Shown piece by piece: positions 27,192-35,217 of a DNA stretch of 64,000 nt. Positions within the stretch are counted from its first letter, which is position 1, and each line of letters opens with the position of its first letter. Position numbers and translations under genes: made by a program. The stretch is from Mycolicibacterium litorale (GTDB taxonomy: Bacteria; Actinomycetota; Actinomycetes; Mycobacteriales; Mycobacteriaceae), in the NCBI RefSeq assembly GCF_010731695.1, contig NZ_AP022586.1, positions 5,208,001 to 5,272,000 of the forward strand. The letters are read 5' to 3'. The notes under the pieces are model-generated. The model was not told the DNA's origin. It saw only the letters and a program-made list of their open reading frames with translations, and did not search any database.

Positions 27192-27280
27192 TGGTCGTCT
27201 CCGAGCTTCTGTTCATTGGTCCTCTCCGAGACCCCGGTCATTGGTCCTCTCCGAGACCCCGGTCATTGGTCCTCTCCGAG
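27190..27280. repeat. 25-bp tandem repeat, about 3.6 copies, between TetR stop and cyp123 start
   Basis: Units start at 27190, 27215, 27240 and 27265 (partial). The middle units are identical, and the cyp123-proximal one has diverged. On the coding strand each unit contains CTCGGAGAGGACCAATGACC, that is, a strong ribosome site plus ATGA. The last unit encodes the TetR C-terminus GEDQ and stop; the first carries the cyp123 ribosome site and start. Confidence 0.9.
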
Positions 27281-27847
27281 GACGAGGCCGACGACGTAGG
27301 TCAGCCGATCGGCGATCTCGTGATAGCTGAAGGCACCGCTGCCTGCGTTGACCAGCGCGCCGAAGAACGTCATTTCCAACGCCGAAACCTTGCGCGGATC
27401 GGCGCCGGGGCCGATGGCCGAGACGATGCGCTTGTGGATCTCGGCGCCGATGCGGTCGCGCGCCGCCCGTACGGCGGCGTCGCTGTTGCTCAGCAGCGCC
27501 GTGGTGCATGCCGCCGCGACCTCGGGTTCGTCGGCGAGCATCAGCGTCATGCTCCGCAGGGCCTTGTCGACCCGCGTCGGCATGCTGTCGTTCACGTCGG
27601 TGAAGTAGGGCACCTGGCGGATGAGATCCAGATACACCTCGGCGATCAGATGGTTCTTCGACGAGAAGTATGTGTACGCGGTGGCGGGAGCGACCTTCGC
27701 GCGCGCAGCGACCGCCCGGACCGTGAGGTCGGCGTACGACGATTCGCGCAGCATCTCGATCCCGGCGGACAACACCTTGCGGAAGGTCTCCTCCTGCCGG
27801 CGGTTGCGCGGCGTCTCGGTGAGCGCCGCCACTGCATCGCTGGACAC
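27263..27847 (-). CDS. TetR family regulator of the cyp51/aldA divergent region (Rv0767c type)
   Basis: A 194-residue TetR regulator. The N-terminal helix-turn-helix is DLTVRAVAARAKVAPATAYTYFSSKNHLIAEVY around residues 40-72, and the C-terminal ligand domain is about 120 residues. It starts at a GTG with TAACTT 6 nt upstream (leaderless). A GGACA-N2-TGTCC site covers its own start codon, and a second copy lies before the divergent aldehyde dehydrogenase gene. It heads the cyp123-SDR-cyp51-ferredoxin operon and is the likely autorepressor of both transcripts. Confidence 0.9.
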   Translation of the reverse strand: MSSDAVAALTETPRNRRQEETFRKVLSAGIEMLRESSYADLTVRAVAARAKVAPATAYTYFSSKNHLIAEVYLDLIRQVPYFTDVNDSMPTRVDKALRSMTLMLADEPEVAAACTTALLSNSDAAVRAARDRIGAEIHKRIVSAIGPGADPRKVSALEMTFFGALVNAGSGAFSYHEIADRLTYVVGLVLGEDQ

Positions 27848-27853
27848 ATGTCC
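27842..27853. promoter_or_regulatory. putative TetR operator, copy 1
   Basis: GGACACATGTCC, arms GGACA/TGTCC. It overlaps the TetR GTG and lies immediately downstream of its -10 (TAACTT, 27854-27859). The flanking bases TGGACA/TGTCCA extend the symmetry to 14 bp. Confidence 0.65.
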
Positions 27854-27859
27854 AAGTTA
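27854..27859 (-). promoter_or_regulatory. -10 hexamer of the TetR-cyp123-cyp51 operon
   Basis: TAACTT with six bases to the GTG at 27847; leaderless. The putative operator fills the spacer and the first codon. Confidence 0.55.
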
Positions 27860-27953
27860 GACGAACCGATGGGGGAGAGGCAAGCGCCGATTTCTGCCGG
27901 TGAGTCCTTGCCACCTCGACGGATTGGCGTCTAAGGTTCGAGGAAACAGAGCC

Positions 27954-27965
27954 GGACAGCTGTCC
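27954..27965. promoter_or_regulatory. putative TetR operator, copy 2
   Basis: GGACAGCTGTCC is a perfect 12-bp palindrome with the same GGACA-N2-TGTCC arms as copy 1. It lies 23 bp before the aldehyde dehydrogenase ATG and about 16 bp after a TAAGGT -10 candidate (27932-27937). Confidence 0.65.
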
Positions 27966-27987
27966 AGTGATGCGGAGTGGAGTGCGG

Positions 27988-29457
27988 ATGTCGATACTGG
28001 CCAACGGCGAGAGCCGACTGCTCGTCGACGGAAAGCTGGTCGCGGGCAGTGCGGGGGCATTCCCGACCGTGAACCCGGCGACCGAGGAGGTGCTCGGCGT
28101 CGCGGCCGACGCGGACCTCGACGACATGGGCCGGGCGATCGCCGCGGCGCGGGCGGCGTTCGACGACACCGACTGGTCGACCAACACCGAGCTGCGCGTG
28201 CGCTGCCTGCGTCAGCTCAAGGACGCGCTGCGCGAGCACGTGGAAGAGATGCGTGACCTGACCATCGCCGAAGTCGGCGCACCCCGGATGCTGACCGCCG
28301 GGGCGCAGCTCGAAGGCCCGGTCGACGATCTGGGGTTCTGCGCCGACACGGCCGAGAACTACCCGTGGCGCACCGACCTCGGCCACGCCACCCCGCAGGG
28401 CATCCCTACCCGCCGCACCCTCGCCCGCGAGGCCGTCGGCGTCGTCGGCGCGATCACACCCTGGAACTTCCCGCACCAGATCAACCTCGCCAAGATCGGC
28501 CCGGCCCTCGCGGCCGGCAACACGCTGGTCCTCAAACCCGCCCCGGACACCCCGTGGTGCGCGGCGGCGGTCGGCGAGATCATCGCCGAGCACACGGATT
28601 TCCCGCCCGGCGTCATCAACGTCGTCACCTCCAGCGACCATGCCGTCGGCGCGCTGCTGAGCCAGGACCCGCGGGTGGACATGGTGTCGTTCACCGGGTC
28701 GACCGCGACCGGCCGCGCCGTGATGACCGACGCCGCCGCCACCATCAAGAAGGTGTTCCTCGAACTCGGGGGCAAATCGGCGTTCCTGGTCCTCGACGAC
28801 GCCGACCTCGGCGGCGCCTGCTCGATGGCCGCGTTCACCGCCGCCATGCACGCGGGCCAGGGGTGCGCGATCACCACCCGGCTGGTGGTGCCGCGCGACC
28901 GTTACGACGAAGCCGTCGAGGCGGCGGCGGCCACGATGGGTTCGCTCAAGCCGGGCGACCCGACCAGCAAGCGGACCGTCTGCGGGCCGGTGATATCGGC
29001 CCGACAACGCGACCGGGTGCAGGGCTACCTCGACCTCGCCCTGCAGGAGGGTGGCCGATTCGCTTGTGGCGGTGGGCGTCCGGCCGACCGCGACACCGGA
29101 TTCTTCATCGAGCCGACGGTGATCGCGGGTCTGGACAACACCGCGCGGGTGGCGCGCGAGGAGATCTTCGGCCCGGTCCTGACGGTGATCGCCCACGACG
29201 GCGATGACGACGCCGTGCGCATCGCCAACGACTCGCCCTACGGGTTGAGCGGGACCGTCTTCAGCGGCGACGACGACCGCGCCCAGGCCGTGGCCGACCG
29301 TCTGCGGGTCGGCACCGTCAACGTCAACGGCGGCATCTGGTACTCCGCGGACGCGCCCTTCGGTGGCTACAAACAGTCCGGCATCGGCCGCGAGATGGGC
29401 GTTGCCGGGTTCGAGGAGTACACCGAGATCAAACTCATTGCCACAGCAGCGAATTAA
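27988..29457 (+). CDS. aldA: aldehyde dehydrogenase (Rv0768/AldA type)
   Basis: A 489-residue NAD(P)-dependent aldehyde dehydrogenase. ITPWNFP is near residue 150 and VSFTGSTATGR is the cofactor loop. LELGGKSAFLV carries the general-base Glu, and GQGCAITTR the catalytic Cys. I choose the ATG at 27988 (GGAG 5 nt upstream) over a GTG at 27967. It is the first gene of a plus-strand run with an SDR (9 bp away), a dehydrogenase and a CMD protein, divergent from the cyp51 operon and sharing its operator type. It probably oxidises an aldehyde made by the neighbouring redox enzymes. Confidence 0.92.
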   Translation: MSILANGESRLLVDGKLVAGSAGAFPTVNPATEEVLGVAADADLDDMGRAIAAARAAFDDTDWSTNTELRVRCLRQLKDALREHVEEMRDLTIAEVGAPRMLTAGAQLEGPVDDLGFCADTAENYPWRTDLGHATPQGIPTRRTLAREAVGVVGAITPWNFPHQINLAKIGPALAAGNTLVLKPAPDTPWCAAAVGEIIAEHTDFPPGVINVVTSSDHAVGALLSQDPRVDMVSFTGSTATGRAVMTDAAATIKKVFLELGGKSAFLVLDDADLGGACSMAAFTAAMHAGQGCAITTRLVVPRDRYDEAVEAAAATMGSLKPGDPTSKRTVCGPVISARQRDRVQGYLDLALQEGGRFACGGGRPADRDTGFFIEPTVIAGLDNTARVAREEIFGPVLTVIAHDGDDDAVRIANDSPYGLSGTVFSGDDDRAQAVADRLRVGTVNVNGGIWYSADAPFGGYKQSGIGREMGVAGFEEYTEIKLIATAAN

Positions 29458-29466
29458 GGAGCTTCG

Positions 29467-30231
29467 ATGGTCAACTACGGCGACGACTTCAAGGACAAGG
29501 TCGCGATCGTCACCGGGGCGGGCGGCGGTATCGGCCAGGCGTACGCCGAGGCGCTGGCCCGTGAGGGCGCCGCCGTCGTGGTGGCCGACATCAATCTCGA
29601 GGGCGCGCAGAAGGTGGCCGACGCCATCTTGGGTGAGGGCGGCAACGCGCTCGCGGTCCGGGTGGACGTCTCCGAACCGGACTCCGCCAAAGAGATGGCG
29701 GCGCAGACGCTCTCGGAGTTCGGCGGCATCGACTACCTGGTCAACAACGCCGCGATCTTCGGCGGGATGAAGCTCGACTTCCTGATCACCGTCGACTGGG
29801 ACTACTACAAGAAGTTCATGAGCGTGAACCTCGACGGCGCGCTGGTGTGCACCCGGGCGGTCTACCGCAAGATGGCCAAACGCGGGGGCGGGGCGATCGT
29901 CAACCAGTCGTCCACCGCGGCGTGGCTGTACTCGAACTTCTACGGGCTGGCCAAGGTCGGCATCAACGGCCTGACCCAGCAGCTGGCCACCGAACTCGGC
30001 GGCCAGAACATCCGCGTCAACGCGATCGCCCCAGGGCCCATCGACACCGAGGCCAACCGCACCACCACGCCGCAGGAGATGGTCGCCGACATCGTCAAGG
30101 GCATTCCGCTCTCGCGGATGGGCCAGCCCGAGGACCTCGTCGGGATGTGCCTGTTCCTGCTGTCGGATCAGGCGAAGTGGGTCACCGGCCAGATCTTCAA
30201 CGTCGACGGCGGACAGATCATCCGGTCATGA
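29467..30231 (+). CDS. SDR family oxidoreductase (Rv0769 type)
   Basis: A 254-residue classical SDR. TGAGGGIGQAYAEAL (residues 17-31) binds the cofactor; NNAAIFG, NQSSTAAWL and YGLAKVGINGL supply the NNAG, Ser and Tyr-Lys residues. GGA before the ATG (GGAGCTTCG) is the ribosome site. Its TGA overlaps the ATG of the next gene. It corresponds to Rv0769. The family oxidises secondary alcohols; the substrate is unknown. Confidence 0.9.
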   Translation: MVNYGDDFKDKVAIVTGAGGGIGQAYAEALAREGAAVVVADINLEGAQKVADAILGEGGNALAVRVDVSEPDSAKEMAAQTLSEFGGIDYLVNNAAIFGGMKLDFLITVDWDYYKKFMSVNLDGALVCTRAVYRKMAKRGGGAIVNQSSTAAWLYSNFYGLAKVGINGLTQQLATELGGQNIRVNAIAPGPIDTEANRTTTPQEMVADIVKGIPLSRMGQPEDLVGMCLFLLSDQAKWVTGQIFNVDGGQIIRS

Positions 30232-31124
30232 CTCTGCGATCTGGCGATGAGCGCTCGCGCGAAGAGCAGAGCCTGAAGTACGGCTACATCGGCCTGGGCA
30301 ACATGGGTGCTCCGATGGCCAGGCGGCTGACGAACTGGCCGGGCGGTCTGATCGTGTTCGACGTGCGCACCGATGCGATGACGCCGCTGGCCGAAGCCGG
30401 TGCCGCGCTTGCCGACAGCGTCGCCGATGTCGCGGCCGCCGACATCGTCAGCATCACCGTGCTCAACGGCGAACAGGTGCGCGGCGTCGTCGCCGAACTC
30501 GTCCCGCGTGCCAAGCAGGGCACCGTCATCGCCATCCACTCGACGATCAGCCCGGACACCGCGGTGCAGCTTGCGCAGGAGCTCGCGCCGCAGGGCATCC
30601 ACATCGTCGACGCCCCCGTCAGTGGCGGCGCGAGCGCCGCCGAGAAGGGTGAGCTGGCCGTCATGGTGGGCGCGGAGCGCTCCGTCTACGAGCGCATCAA
30701 ACCGGCGTTCAAACAGTGGGCGTCGGTGGTCGTGCACGCCGGCGAGCCGGGTGCCGGAACACGGATGAAGCTGGCCCGCAACATGTTGACGTTCACCGGA
30801 TTCACCGCGGCGTGCGAGGCGATGGCACTGGCGGAGAAGGCCGGCCTCGATCTGCAGGCGCTCGGCCGGGTGGTCCGGCACAGCGACGCCCAGTCCGGTG
30901 GTCCCGGCGCGATCATGGTCCGCGAGGACATGCGGCCGCTCGACCACGCCAACTTTCTCTACGACATGTTCGTGCACACCCGCGGGCTGGGGGAGAAGGA
31001 TCTGCGCCTGGCGCTGGCACTGGGAGAGGAACTCGACGTGGAGCTGCCGCTGGCGCGGATCGCCTTGCAGAATCTCGCGGACGGTCTCGGAGTGCCGCAC
31101 GTGGAGTCGAGCGAAGAGGAGTAG
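30228..31124 (+). CDS. NAD-binding 6-phosphogluconate/3-hydroxyisobutyrate dehydrogenase-like protein (Rv0770 type)
   Basis: A 298-residue beta-hydroxyacid dehydrogenase. YGYIGLGNMGAPMARRL lies about 18 residues in, DAPVSGGASAAEKGELAVMVG is the substrate-binding signature, and GAGTRMKLARNML carries the catalytic lysine. The start ATG overlaps the SDR stop (ATGA). The extra N-terminal residues MTLRSGDERSREEQSLK are encoded partly by the 24-bp interspersed repeat, so the ancestral protein probably began nearer LKYGYIG. Confidence 0.88.
   Translation: MTLRSGDERSREEQSLKYGYIGLGNMGAPMARRLTNWPGGLIVFDVRTDAMTPLAEAGAALADSVADVAAADIVSITVLNGEQVRGVVAELVPRAKQGTVIAIHSTISPDTAVQLAQELAPQGIHIVDAPVSGGASAAEKGELAVMVGAERSVYERIKPAFKQWASVVVHAGEPGAGTRMKLARNMLTFTGFTAACEAMALAEKAGLDLQALGRVVRHSDAQSGGPGAIMVREDMRPLDHANFLYDMFVHTRGLGEKDLRLALALGEELDVELPLARIALQNLADGLGVPHVESSEEE
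30244..30267 (+). repeat. 24-bp short interspersed repeat, copy 2 (in the N-terminus of the Rv0770-like gene)
   Basis: Identical to the copy at 18546-18569 except for one T/C change, and likewise placed at the junction of two co-directional genes. It adds DERSREE to the downstream protein. Confidence 0.55.
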
Positions 31125-31127
31125 CCG

Positions 31128-31568
31128 ATGGACGAATTGCGCCGCAAGGGCCTCGAGAAGATGAACGAGGTGTACGGGTGGGAGATGCCCGATATGCCGG
31201 GCGACTACTTCGCGCTGACGGCTGACCACCTCTTCGGCACCATCTGGAACCGGCCCGGTCTGTCCATGCGCGACAAGCGGATCATGACGCTGACCGTGGT
31301 GACCGCGCTGGGCATCACCGATCTGGCCGAGATCCAGACGAACGCCGCGATGGCCAACGGTGAGCTGAGTGAGGAAGAGCTCAAGGAGATGGCGATCTTC
31401 CTGACCCACTACCTCGGCTTCCCGCTCGGCTCCAAGCTCGACGGGGTGGTCACCAAGGTGGCCGGCCAGCGGCGGAAGGCCGCCGAGAAGGGCCGCGGCG
31501 AAGACAAGAAGGGCAACGTCAACGCCGCGCTGAAGATGCACTCCGGGAGCAGTCTCGATGATGAGTAG
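31128..31568 (+). CDS. carboxymuconolactone decarboxylase (CMD)-like protein (Rv0771 type)
   Basis: A 146-residue CMD-fold protein, with FGTIWNRPGLSMRDKRIMTLTVVTALG around residues 31-57 and FLTHYLGFPLGSKL near residue 90. It has no CxxC, so it is not an AhpD-type peroxidase and would rely on other residues. GAGGAG lies just before the ATG. The C-terminal tail is lysine- and arginine-rich. The next gene starts inside its last codons, and the two are likely coupled. Confidence 0.85.
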   Translation: MDELRRKGLEKMNEVYGWEMPDMPGDYFALTADHLFGTIWNRPGLSMRDKRIMTLTVVTALGITDLAEIQTNAAMANGELSEEELKEMAIFLTHYLGFPLGSKLDGVVTKVAGQRRKAAEKGRGEDKKGNVNAALKMHSGSSLDDE

Positions 31569-32784
31569 GTACGCCGCGCTGTCTCGCGAAGAACTCGCCA
31601 CGCTCGTACCCGAGTTGCTGTTGATCGGCCAGCTGATCGACCGGTCCGGAATGGCCTGGTGCATCTCGAATTTCGGCCGCGAAGAGATGCTGCAGATCGC
31701 GATCGAGGAGTGGGCGGCGTCGAGTCCGCTCTACACCAAGCGGATGCAGAAGGCGCTGAAGTACGAAGGCGTCGACATCATCACGATCTTCAAAGGCCTG
31801 CAGCTCGACATCGGAGCGCCCCCGCAGTTCATGGACTTCCGCTACACCGTCCACGACCGCTGGCACGGCGAGTTCCACCTCGACCACTGCGGTGCGCTGC
31901 TCGACGTGGAGCCGATGGGCGAGGACTACGTCCGCGGCATGTGCCACGACATCGAGGATCCGACGTTCGACGCGACCGCGCTGGCCACCAACCGGCGCTG
32001 TCAGGTCCGGCCGATCCACCGGCCGCCCAGGACTCCGGCGGACCGGCACCCGCACTGCGCATGGACCGTCATCATCGACGAGTCCTATCCCGAGGTGGAC
32101 TTCATCCCTGCACTCGACGTGATCGGCGCCAGCCGGGCGCACTCATGCGAACTCGATCCGATCGACCCCGACGACGAGGGCATGTCCGACTACTCGGGCC
32201 CGCTGCTGTCCGACGTCGACTTCGGTGCGTTCTCGCATTCGGCGCTGGTGCGCATCGCCGACGAGGTGTGCCTCCAGATGCACCTGCTGGTGCTGTCGTT
32301 CAACCTGGCGGTGCGAGCGCGCGCGAAGGACGACACGGCGCTGGAACACTCGATCCGCACCAAGCAGCTCATCGGCATCGCCGGGGTGGCGGCGGACCGG
32401 ATCCGCACGGCGCTCAACCTGTCCACCGATGCCAAGGGGGCGCTGCGGGTGCTGGAACTGCACCCGATGCTCAACCCCGCCGCCTACGTGTGGGCCGACG
32501 TCGACCCCGGCTTCCTGCACGTGCGTCGATCGCCCGCACACGACGACGGCGCGTGGATCTCACTGGTGTCACCGGCGGCCGACCTGCCGCTGCAGGCCGC
32601 TGTGCAGGCGGTCGATCCGCGTCTGCGCGCGGAGGTGTCAGGCACCGAGAGTGACTGGACGGTCCGCGTGATCGAGACCGACGAGGCGGCGAAGGAACTG
32701 TCCGAGGTGTCGGTGGTCCGCTTCAGCGGGGGAGCCGACTTCACATTCCAGCCGCGACGGTCGCTGCCGCTGACGGTCGTCTGA
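31558..32784 (+). CDS. 408-residue protein of unknown function following the CMD gene
   Basis: I do not recognise the family. The start (two consecutive ATGs) overlaps the CMD stop. The N-terminal ~90 residues are helical (SREELATLVPELLLIGQLIDRSG; NFGREEMLQIAIEEW). Residues 90-170 hold a His/Cys-rich stretch, RWHGEFHLDHCGALLDVEPM followed by CHDIEDPTFDATALATNRRC, that could bind a metal. Further on comes a helical segment (LLVLSFNLAVRARAKDDTALEHS) and a mixed C-terminal domain. There is no signal peptide or membrane helix. It is absent from the equivalent place in M. tuberculosis, where purD follows directly, so it belongs to an inserted block. Confidence 0.75.
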   Translation: MMSRYAALSREELATLVPELLLIGQLIDRSGMAWCISNFGREEMLQIAIEEWAASSPLYTKRMQKALKYEGVDIITIFKGLQLDIGAPPQFMDFRYTVHDRWHGEFHLDHCGALLDVEPMGEDYVRGMCHDIEDPTFDATALATNRRCQVRPIHRPPRTPADRHPHCAWTVIIDESYPEVDFIPALDVIGASRAHSCELDPIDPDDEGMSDYSGPLLSDVDFGAFSHSALVRIADEVCLQMHLLVLSFNLAVRARAKDDTALEHSIRTKQLIGIAGVAADRIRTALNLSTDAKGALRVLELHPMLNPAAYVWADVDPGFLHVRRSPAHDDGAWISLVSPAADLPLQAAVQAVDPRLRAEVSGTESDWTVRVIETDEAAKELSEVSVVRFSGGADFTFQPRRSLPLTVV

Positions 32785-32806
32785 CCTCTTCTTCCACTCC
32801 GCCATT

Positions 32807-32868
32807 CGCCGAGACTGCGGGGAGATCGCGTTCCAGCCGGATTTCGCGATCTCCCCGCAGTCTCGGCG
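32807..32868. repeat. large perfect palindrome, 24-bp arms
   Basis: The left arm 32807-32830 and right arm 32845-32868 are exact reverse complements around a 14-nt loop. It begins 22 bp after the stop of the 408-residue gene. There is no T run, but the stem is strong enough to act as a transcription stop or RNA-end stabiliser. It is the larger of two such palindromes in the window. Confidence 0.85.
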
Positions 32869-33008
32869 CGTTCGCGTCCACGGAGCACTTCCTGCCACGG
32901 GGCGGTCAATCACTGCCAGCGGGATGAACGCCCGCTGAGCTCCGCGTTGTAGCGATCAGACCGGCCAGGAAAACCCTCCAGACCGAACGGACACGAAGAG
33001 GTACGGAA

Positions 33009-33257
33009 ATGAACAAGTTCGGATTCGCCACCATCATCGCCGGCGGACTGGCCACCGGATTCCTCGGCTTCGCCGCCCCCGCCCAGGCCGCCCCCGCCGG
33101 CCCCGGCAACGCCGCCGACACCATCAGCTCGCTCGATGACCGCGGCTACGAGGTCCGCGTCAGCCAGCAGGGCATGAACAAGCCCCTCGACGAGTCCAGC
33201 ATCGTCTCGGTGCGCTACGACAACGAAGACCGCGTCGTCTACGTCACCACCCGCTGA
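33009..33257 (+). CDS. small secreted protein
   Basis: An 82-residue protein with a clear Sec signal peptide (MNKFGFATIIAGGLATGFLGF, predicted cleavage after AQA near residue 27). The mature part is about 55 residues (NAADTISSLDDRGYEVRVSQQG ... VSVRYDNEDRVVYVTTR). The acidic, beta-rich mature sequence resembles small exported mycobacterial proteins of unknown function. GAGGTACGGAA before the ATG includes an acceptable ribosome site. It is a single-gene unit bounded by the palindrome upstream and a hairpin terminator downstream. Confidence 0.8.
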   Translation: MNKFGFATIIAGGLATGFLGFAAPAQAAPAGPGNAADTISSLDDRGYEVRVSQQGMNKPLDESSIVSVRYDNEDRVVYVTTR

Positions 33258-33274
33258 CCCCCACCACGTCGACA

Positions 33275-33305
33275 AAGGGGCGCCCCGGAAGCGGGGCGCC
33301 CCTTT
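33275..33305 (+). terminator. intrinsic-type terminator after the small secreted gene
   Basis: GGGCGCCCC (33279-33287) pairs perfectly with GGGGCGCCC (33294-33302) around the loop GGAAGC. Flanking AAA/TTT add pairing across a single bulged G. A short T tract follows. It lies between convergent genes. Confidence 0.75.
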
Positions 33306-33321
33306 CTGCGTCTGAGCGGTG

Positions 33322-33915
33322 TCAGCGGCGCACCGCCGCGCCGACCCAGCGGCGCAGGAACCCGCGCAACGCTTCGCCGGTGCGAGGCGGGCGGCCCGGG
33401 TCGACGACGAACGACTGGATGATGCGCAACAGGTACTCGGCCAGCTCGTCGAGGTCGTCATCGCTGAACCCCAGCGCCGTCCAGTCGACGTCGAACCGGC
33501 GCACCATCGCGTTGGCGAACTGCAGCGCCACATCCGAGGTCACCGACTCCGAATGCGCATCGGCCCGGCCCGGCGTGACGAGCAGACCGATGTGCTTGTC
33601 CTTCGGCAGCCACTCCAGCGCGGTGGCGATCGCCTCGGTCACCGCCTCCTCGGGCTCGGTGAGGCCGTGCACGTGCTCGGCCAGCCGGTCGAGGAAATCC
33701 GCCGCGGCGTGCACCGCCGCTTCGACGAGCAGCGCCTCGGTGCTGGGGAAGTAGCGGTACACCGTCTGGCGGGTGACCCCCAGCGTGCGGGCGACGTCGG
33801 CGATGCTCAGGTCGGCGCCCCGCTCGTCGATGGCCCGGCCCGCCGCGGCAAGTATCCGCTCGACCGCCTCCTCGTCGCTGGCCGGCGCAGAACCCGACCA
33901 GCCGTGCGTGCGCAT
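33322..33915 (-). CDS. TetR family regulator next to the CYP125-like gene
   Basis: A 197-residue TetR regulator. The helix-turn-helix is DLSIADVARTLGVTRQTVYRYFPSTEALLVEA around residues 35-66, and the rest is the ligand-binding domain, ending RWVGAAVRR. TAGCAT lies 6 nt before the ATG, so it can be expressed from its own leaderless promoter inside the 25-bp gap after the P450, besides read-through. It is the likely repressor of the P450 promoter, where a CATACAC/GTGTATG inverted repeat is present. Confidence 0.9.
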   Translation of the reverse strand: MRTHGWSGSAPASDEEAVERILAAAGRAIDERGADLSIADVARTLGVTRQTVYRYFPSTEALLVEAAVHAAADFLDRLAEHVHGLTEPEEAVTEAIATALEWLPKDKHIGLLVTPGRADAHSESVTSDVALQFANAMVRRFDVDWTALGFSDDDLDELAEYLLRIIQSFVVDPGRPPRTGEALRGFLRRWVGAAVRR

Positions 33916-33921
33916 GCGCAG

Positions 33922-33927
33922 ATGCTA
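33922..33927 (-). promoter_or_regulatory. -10 hexamer of the TetR gene (33322-33915)
   Basis: TAGCAT with six bases to the ATG at 33915; leaderless. It lies within the short gap after the P450 stop. Confidence 0.5.
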
Positions 33928-33940
33928 CTTGGAGAGGGCG

Positions 33941-35173
33941 TCAGCTCCGGTAGCTGACCGGCAGCTCCTTGACCCCGTTGATCCACCCCGACCGGAGTCG
34001 TTGCGGTTCGCCCAATTTCGCTATGCCCGGGATCTGGTCGGCCAGCTCGTTGAAGATCAGCTTGATCTCCATGCGGGCCAGGTTGGCCCCGATGCAGTAG
34101 TGCGCCCCGTTCCCGCCGAACCCGAGGTGGGGGTTGGGGTCGCGCAGGATGTCGAACTCGAAGGGACGGTCGAACACGGCCTCGTCGTAGTTCGCCGAGC
34201 TGTAGAACAGGCCGGCCCGCTGCCCCTGGCGGATTGTCACGCCGCCGAGTTCGACGTCGGTCAGCGCGGTGCGCTGGAAGCAGTGCACGGGGGTGGCCCA
34301 CCGCACGATCTCGTCGACCGCGGTCTCCGGCCGCTCCCGCACGAACAGGTCCCACTGCGCAGGGTTGTCGAAGAACGCGTTCATCCCGTGGGTCATCGCG
34401 TTGCGGGTGGTCTCGTTGCCGGCCACCGCCAGCAGGATGACGAAGAACGCGAACTCGACGTCCCCGAGCGACTCACCGTCGATGTCCGCCTGGATCAGCC
34501 GCGTCACGATGTCGTCGGCCGGGCATCGCCTGCGCTCCTCGGCCATGTTGTAGGCGTAACCCATCAACTCGGCGTTGGCGACCGTCGGATCGGAGTCGAA
34601 GTCGGGGTCGTCGGTGTTCATGATGCAGTTCGTCCAGTGGAAGAGCTTCTCGCGGTCGGCCTCGGGCACCCCGATGAGGTCGGCGATCGCCTGCAGCGGC
34701 AGGTTCATCGCGATGTCGGTGACGAAGTCGCCGTCGCCCTTCTCGCGCGCGGCCGCGACGATCTCTCGCGCGGAGACCGCCAGCTTCTCCTCGAGTGCGG
34801 CCACCGAGCGCGGCGTGAACAGCCGCGACACGATCTTGCGCAGCCGGGTGTGTTCGGGGGCGTCGTGGTTGATCAGCAGCGCCTTGGTCAGGTCCAGTTG
34901 TTCGGCCGTGACGCCTTCCGGCAACCGCATGACGGCGCCCTTGGCGTTGGTCGACCACAGGTCGCCGTTACGGGAGATCGACTTGATGTCCTCGTGACGG
35001 CTGATCACCCAGTAGCCGCCGTCGTCGAAGATCGACTCCTGCTGCTCGTTCCACCAGACCGGCGCGGTCTTGCGCAGCGCGGCGAACTCGTTGACCGGGA
35101 TGCCCCGCAACAGCACGTCGGGGTCGGTGAAGTCGAAACCGGCGCCGAACGGGCATCGATCCATCGTGGTCAT
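33941..35173 (-). CDS. cytochrome P450, CYP125-like
   Basis: A 410-residue P450 that reads like M. tuberculosis CYP125 (steroid C26/27-monooxygenase) almost throughout: GFDFTDPDVLLRGIPVNEFA, DGGYWVISRHEDIKSISR, LRKIVSRLFTPRSV, PADDIVTRLIQADIDGE and AVAGNETTRNAMTHGM. The heme loop is GFGGNGAHYCIGANLARME, with Cys360. It may therefore hydroxylate a sterol side chain or a related branched lipid; it could equally be a divergent paralogue with another substrate. It heads a two-gene unit with TetR, and both lie in a block absent from the M. tuberculosis Rv0771-purD junction. Confidence 0.9.
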   Translation of the reverse strand: MTTMDRCPFGAGFDFTDPDVLLRGIPVNEFAALRKTAPVWWNEQQESIFDDGGYWVISRHEDIKSISRNGDLWSTNAKGAVMRLPEGVTAEQLDLTKALLINHDAPEHTRLRKIVSRLFTPRSVAALEEKLAVSAREIVAAAREKGDGDFVTDIAMNLPLQAIADLIGVPEADREKLFHWTNCIMNTDDPDFDSDPTVANAELMGYAYNMAEERRRCPADDIVTRLIQADIDGESLGDVEFAFFVILLAVAGNETTRNAMTHGMNAFFDNPAQWDLFVRERPETAVDEIVRWATPVHCFQRTALTDVELGGVTIRQGQRAGLFYSSANYDEAVFDRPFEFDILRDPNPHLGFGGNGAHYCIGANLARMEIKLIFNELADQIPGIAKLGEPQRLRSGWINGVKELPVSYRS

Positions 35174-35217
35174 GGGGACCGCCTTTCGGTGTGACGCTGA
35201 ACACGCTCAGCAACGAC

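Noticed and set aside
30228..30290. Frameshift or gene fusion at the start of the Rv0770-like gene
   Set aside because: The N-terminal extension is explained by the 24-bp repeat in frame; the Rossmann motif follows without interruption.
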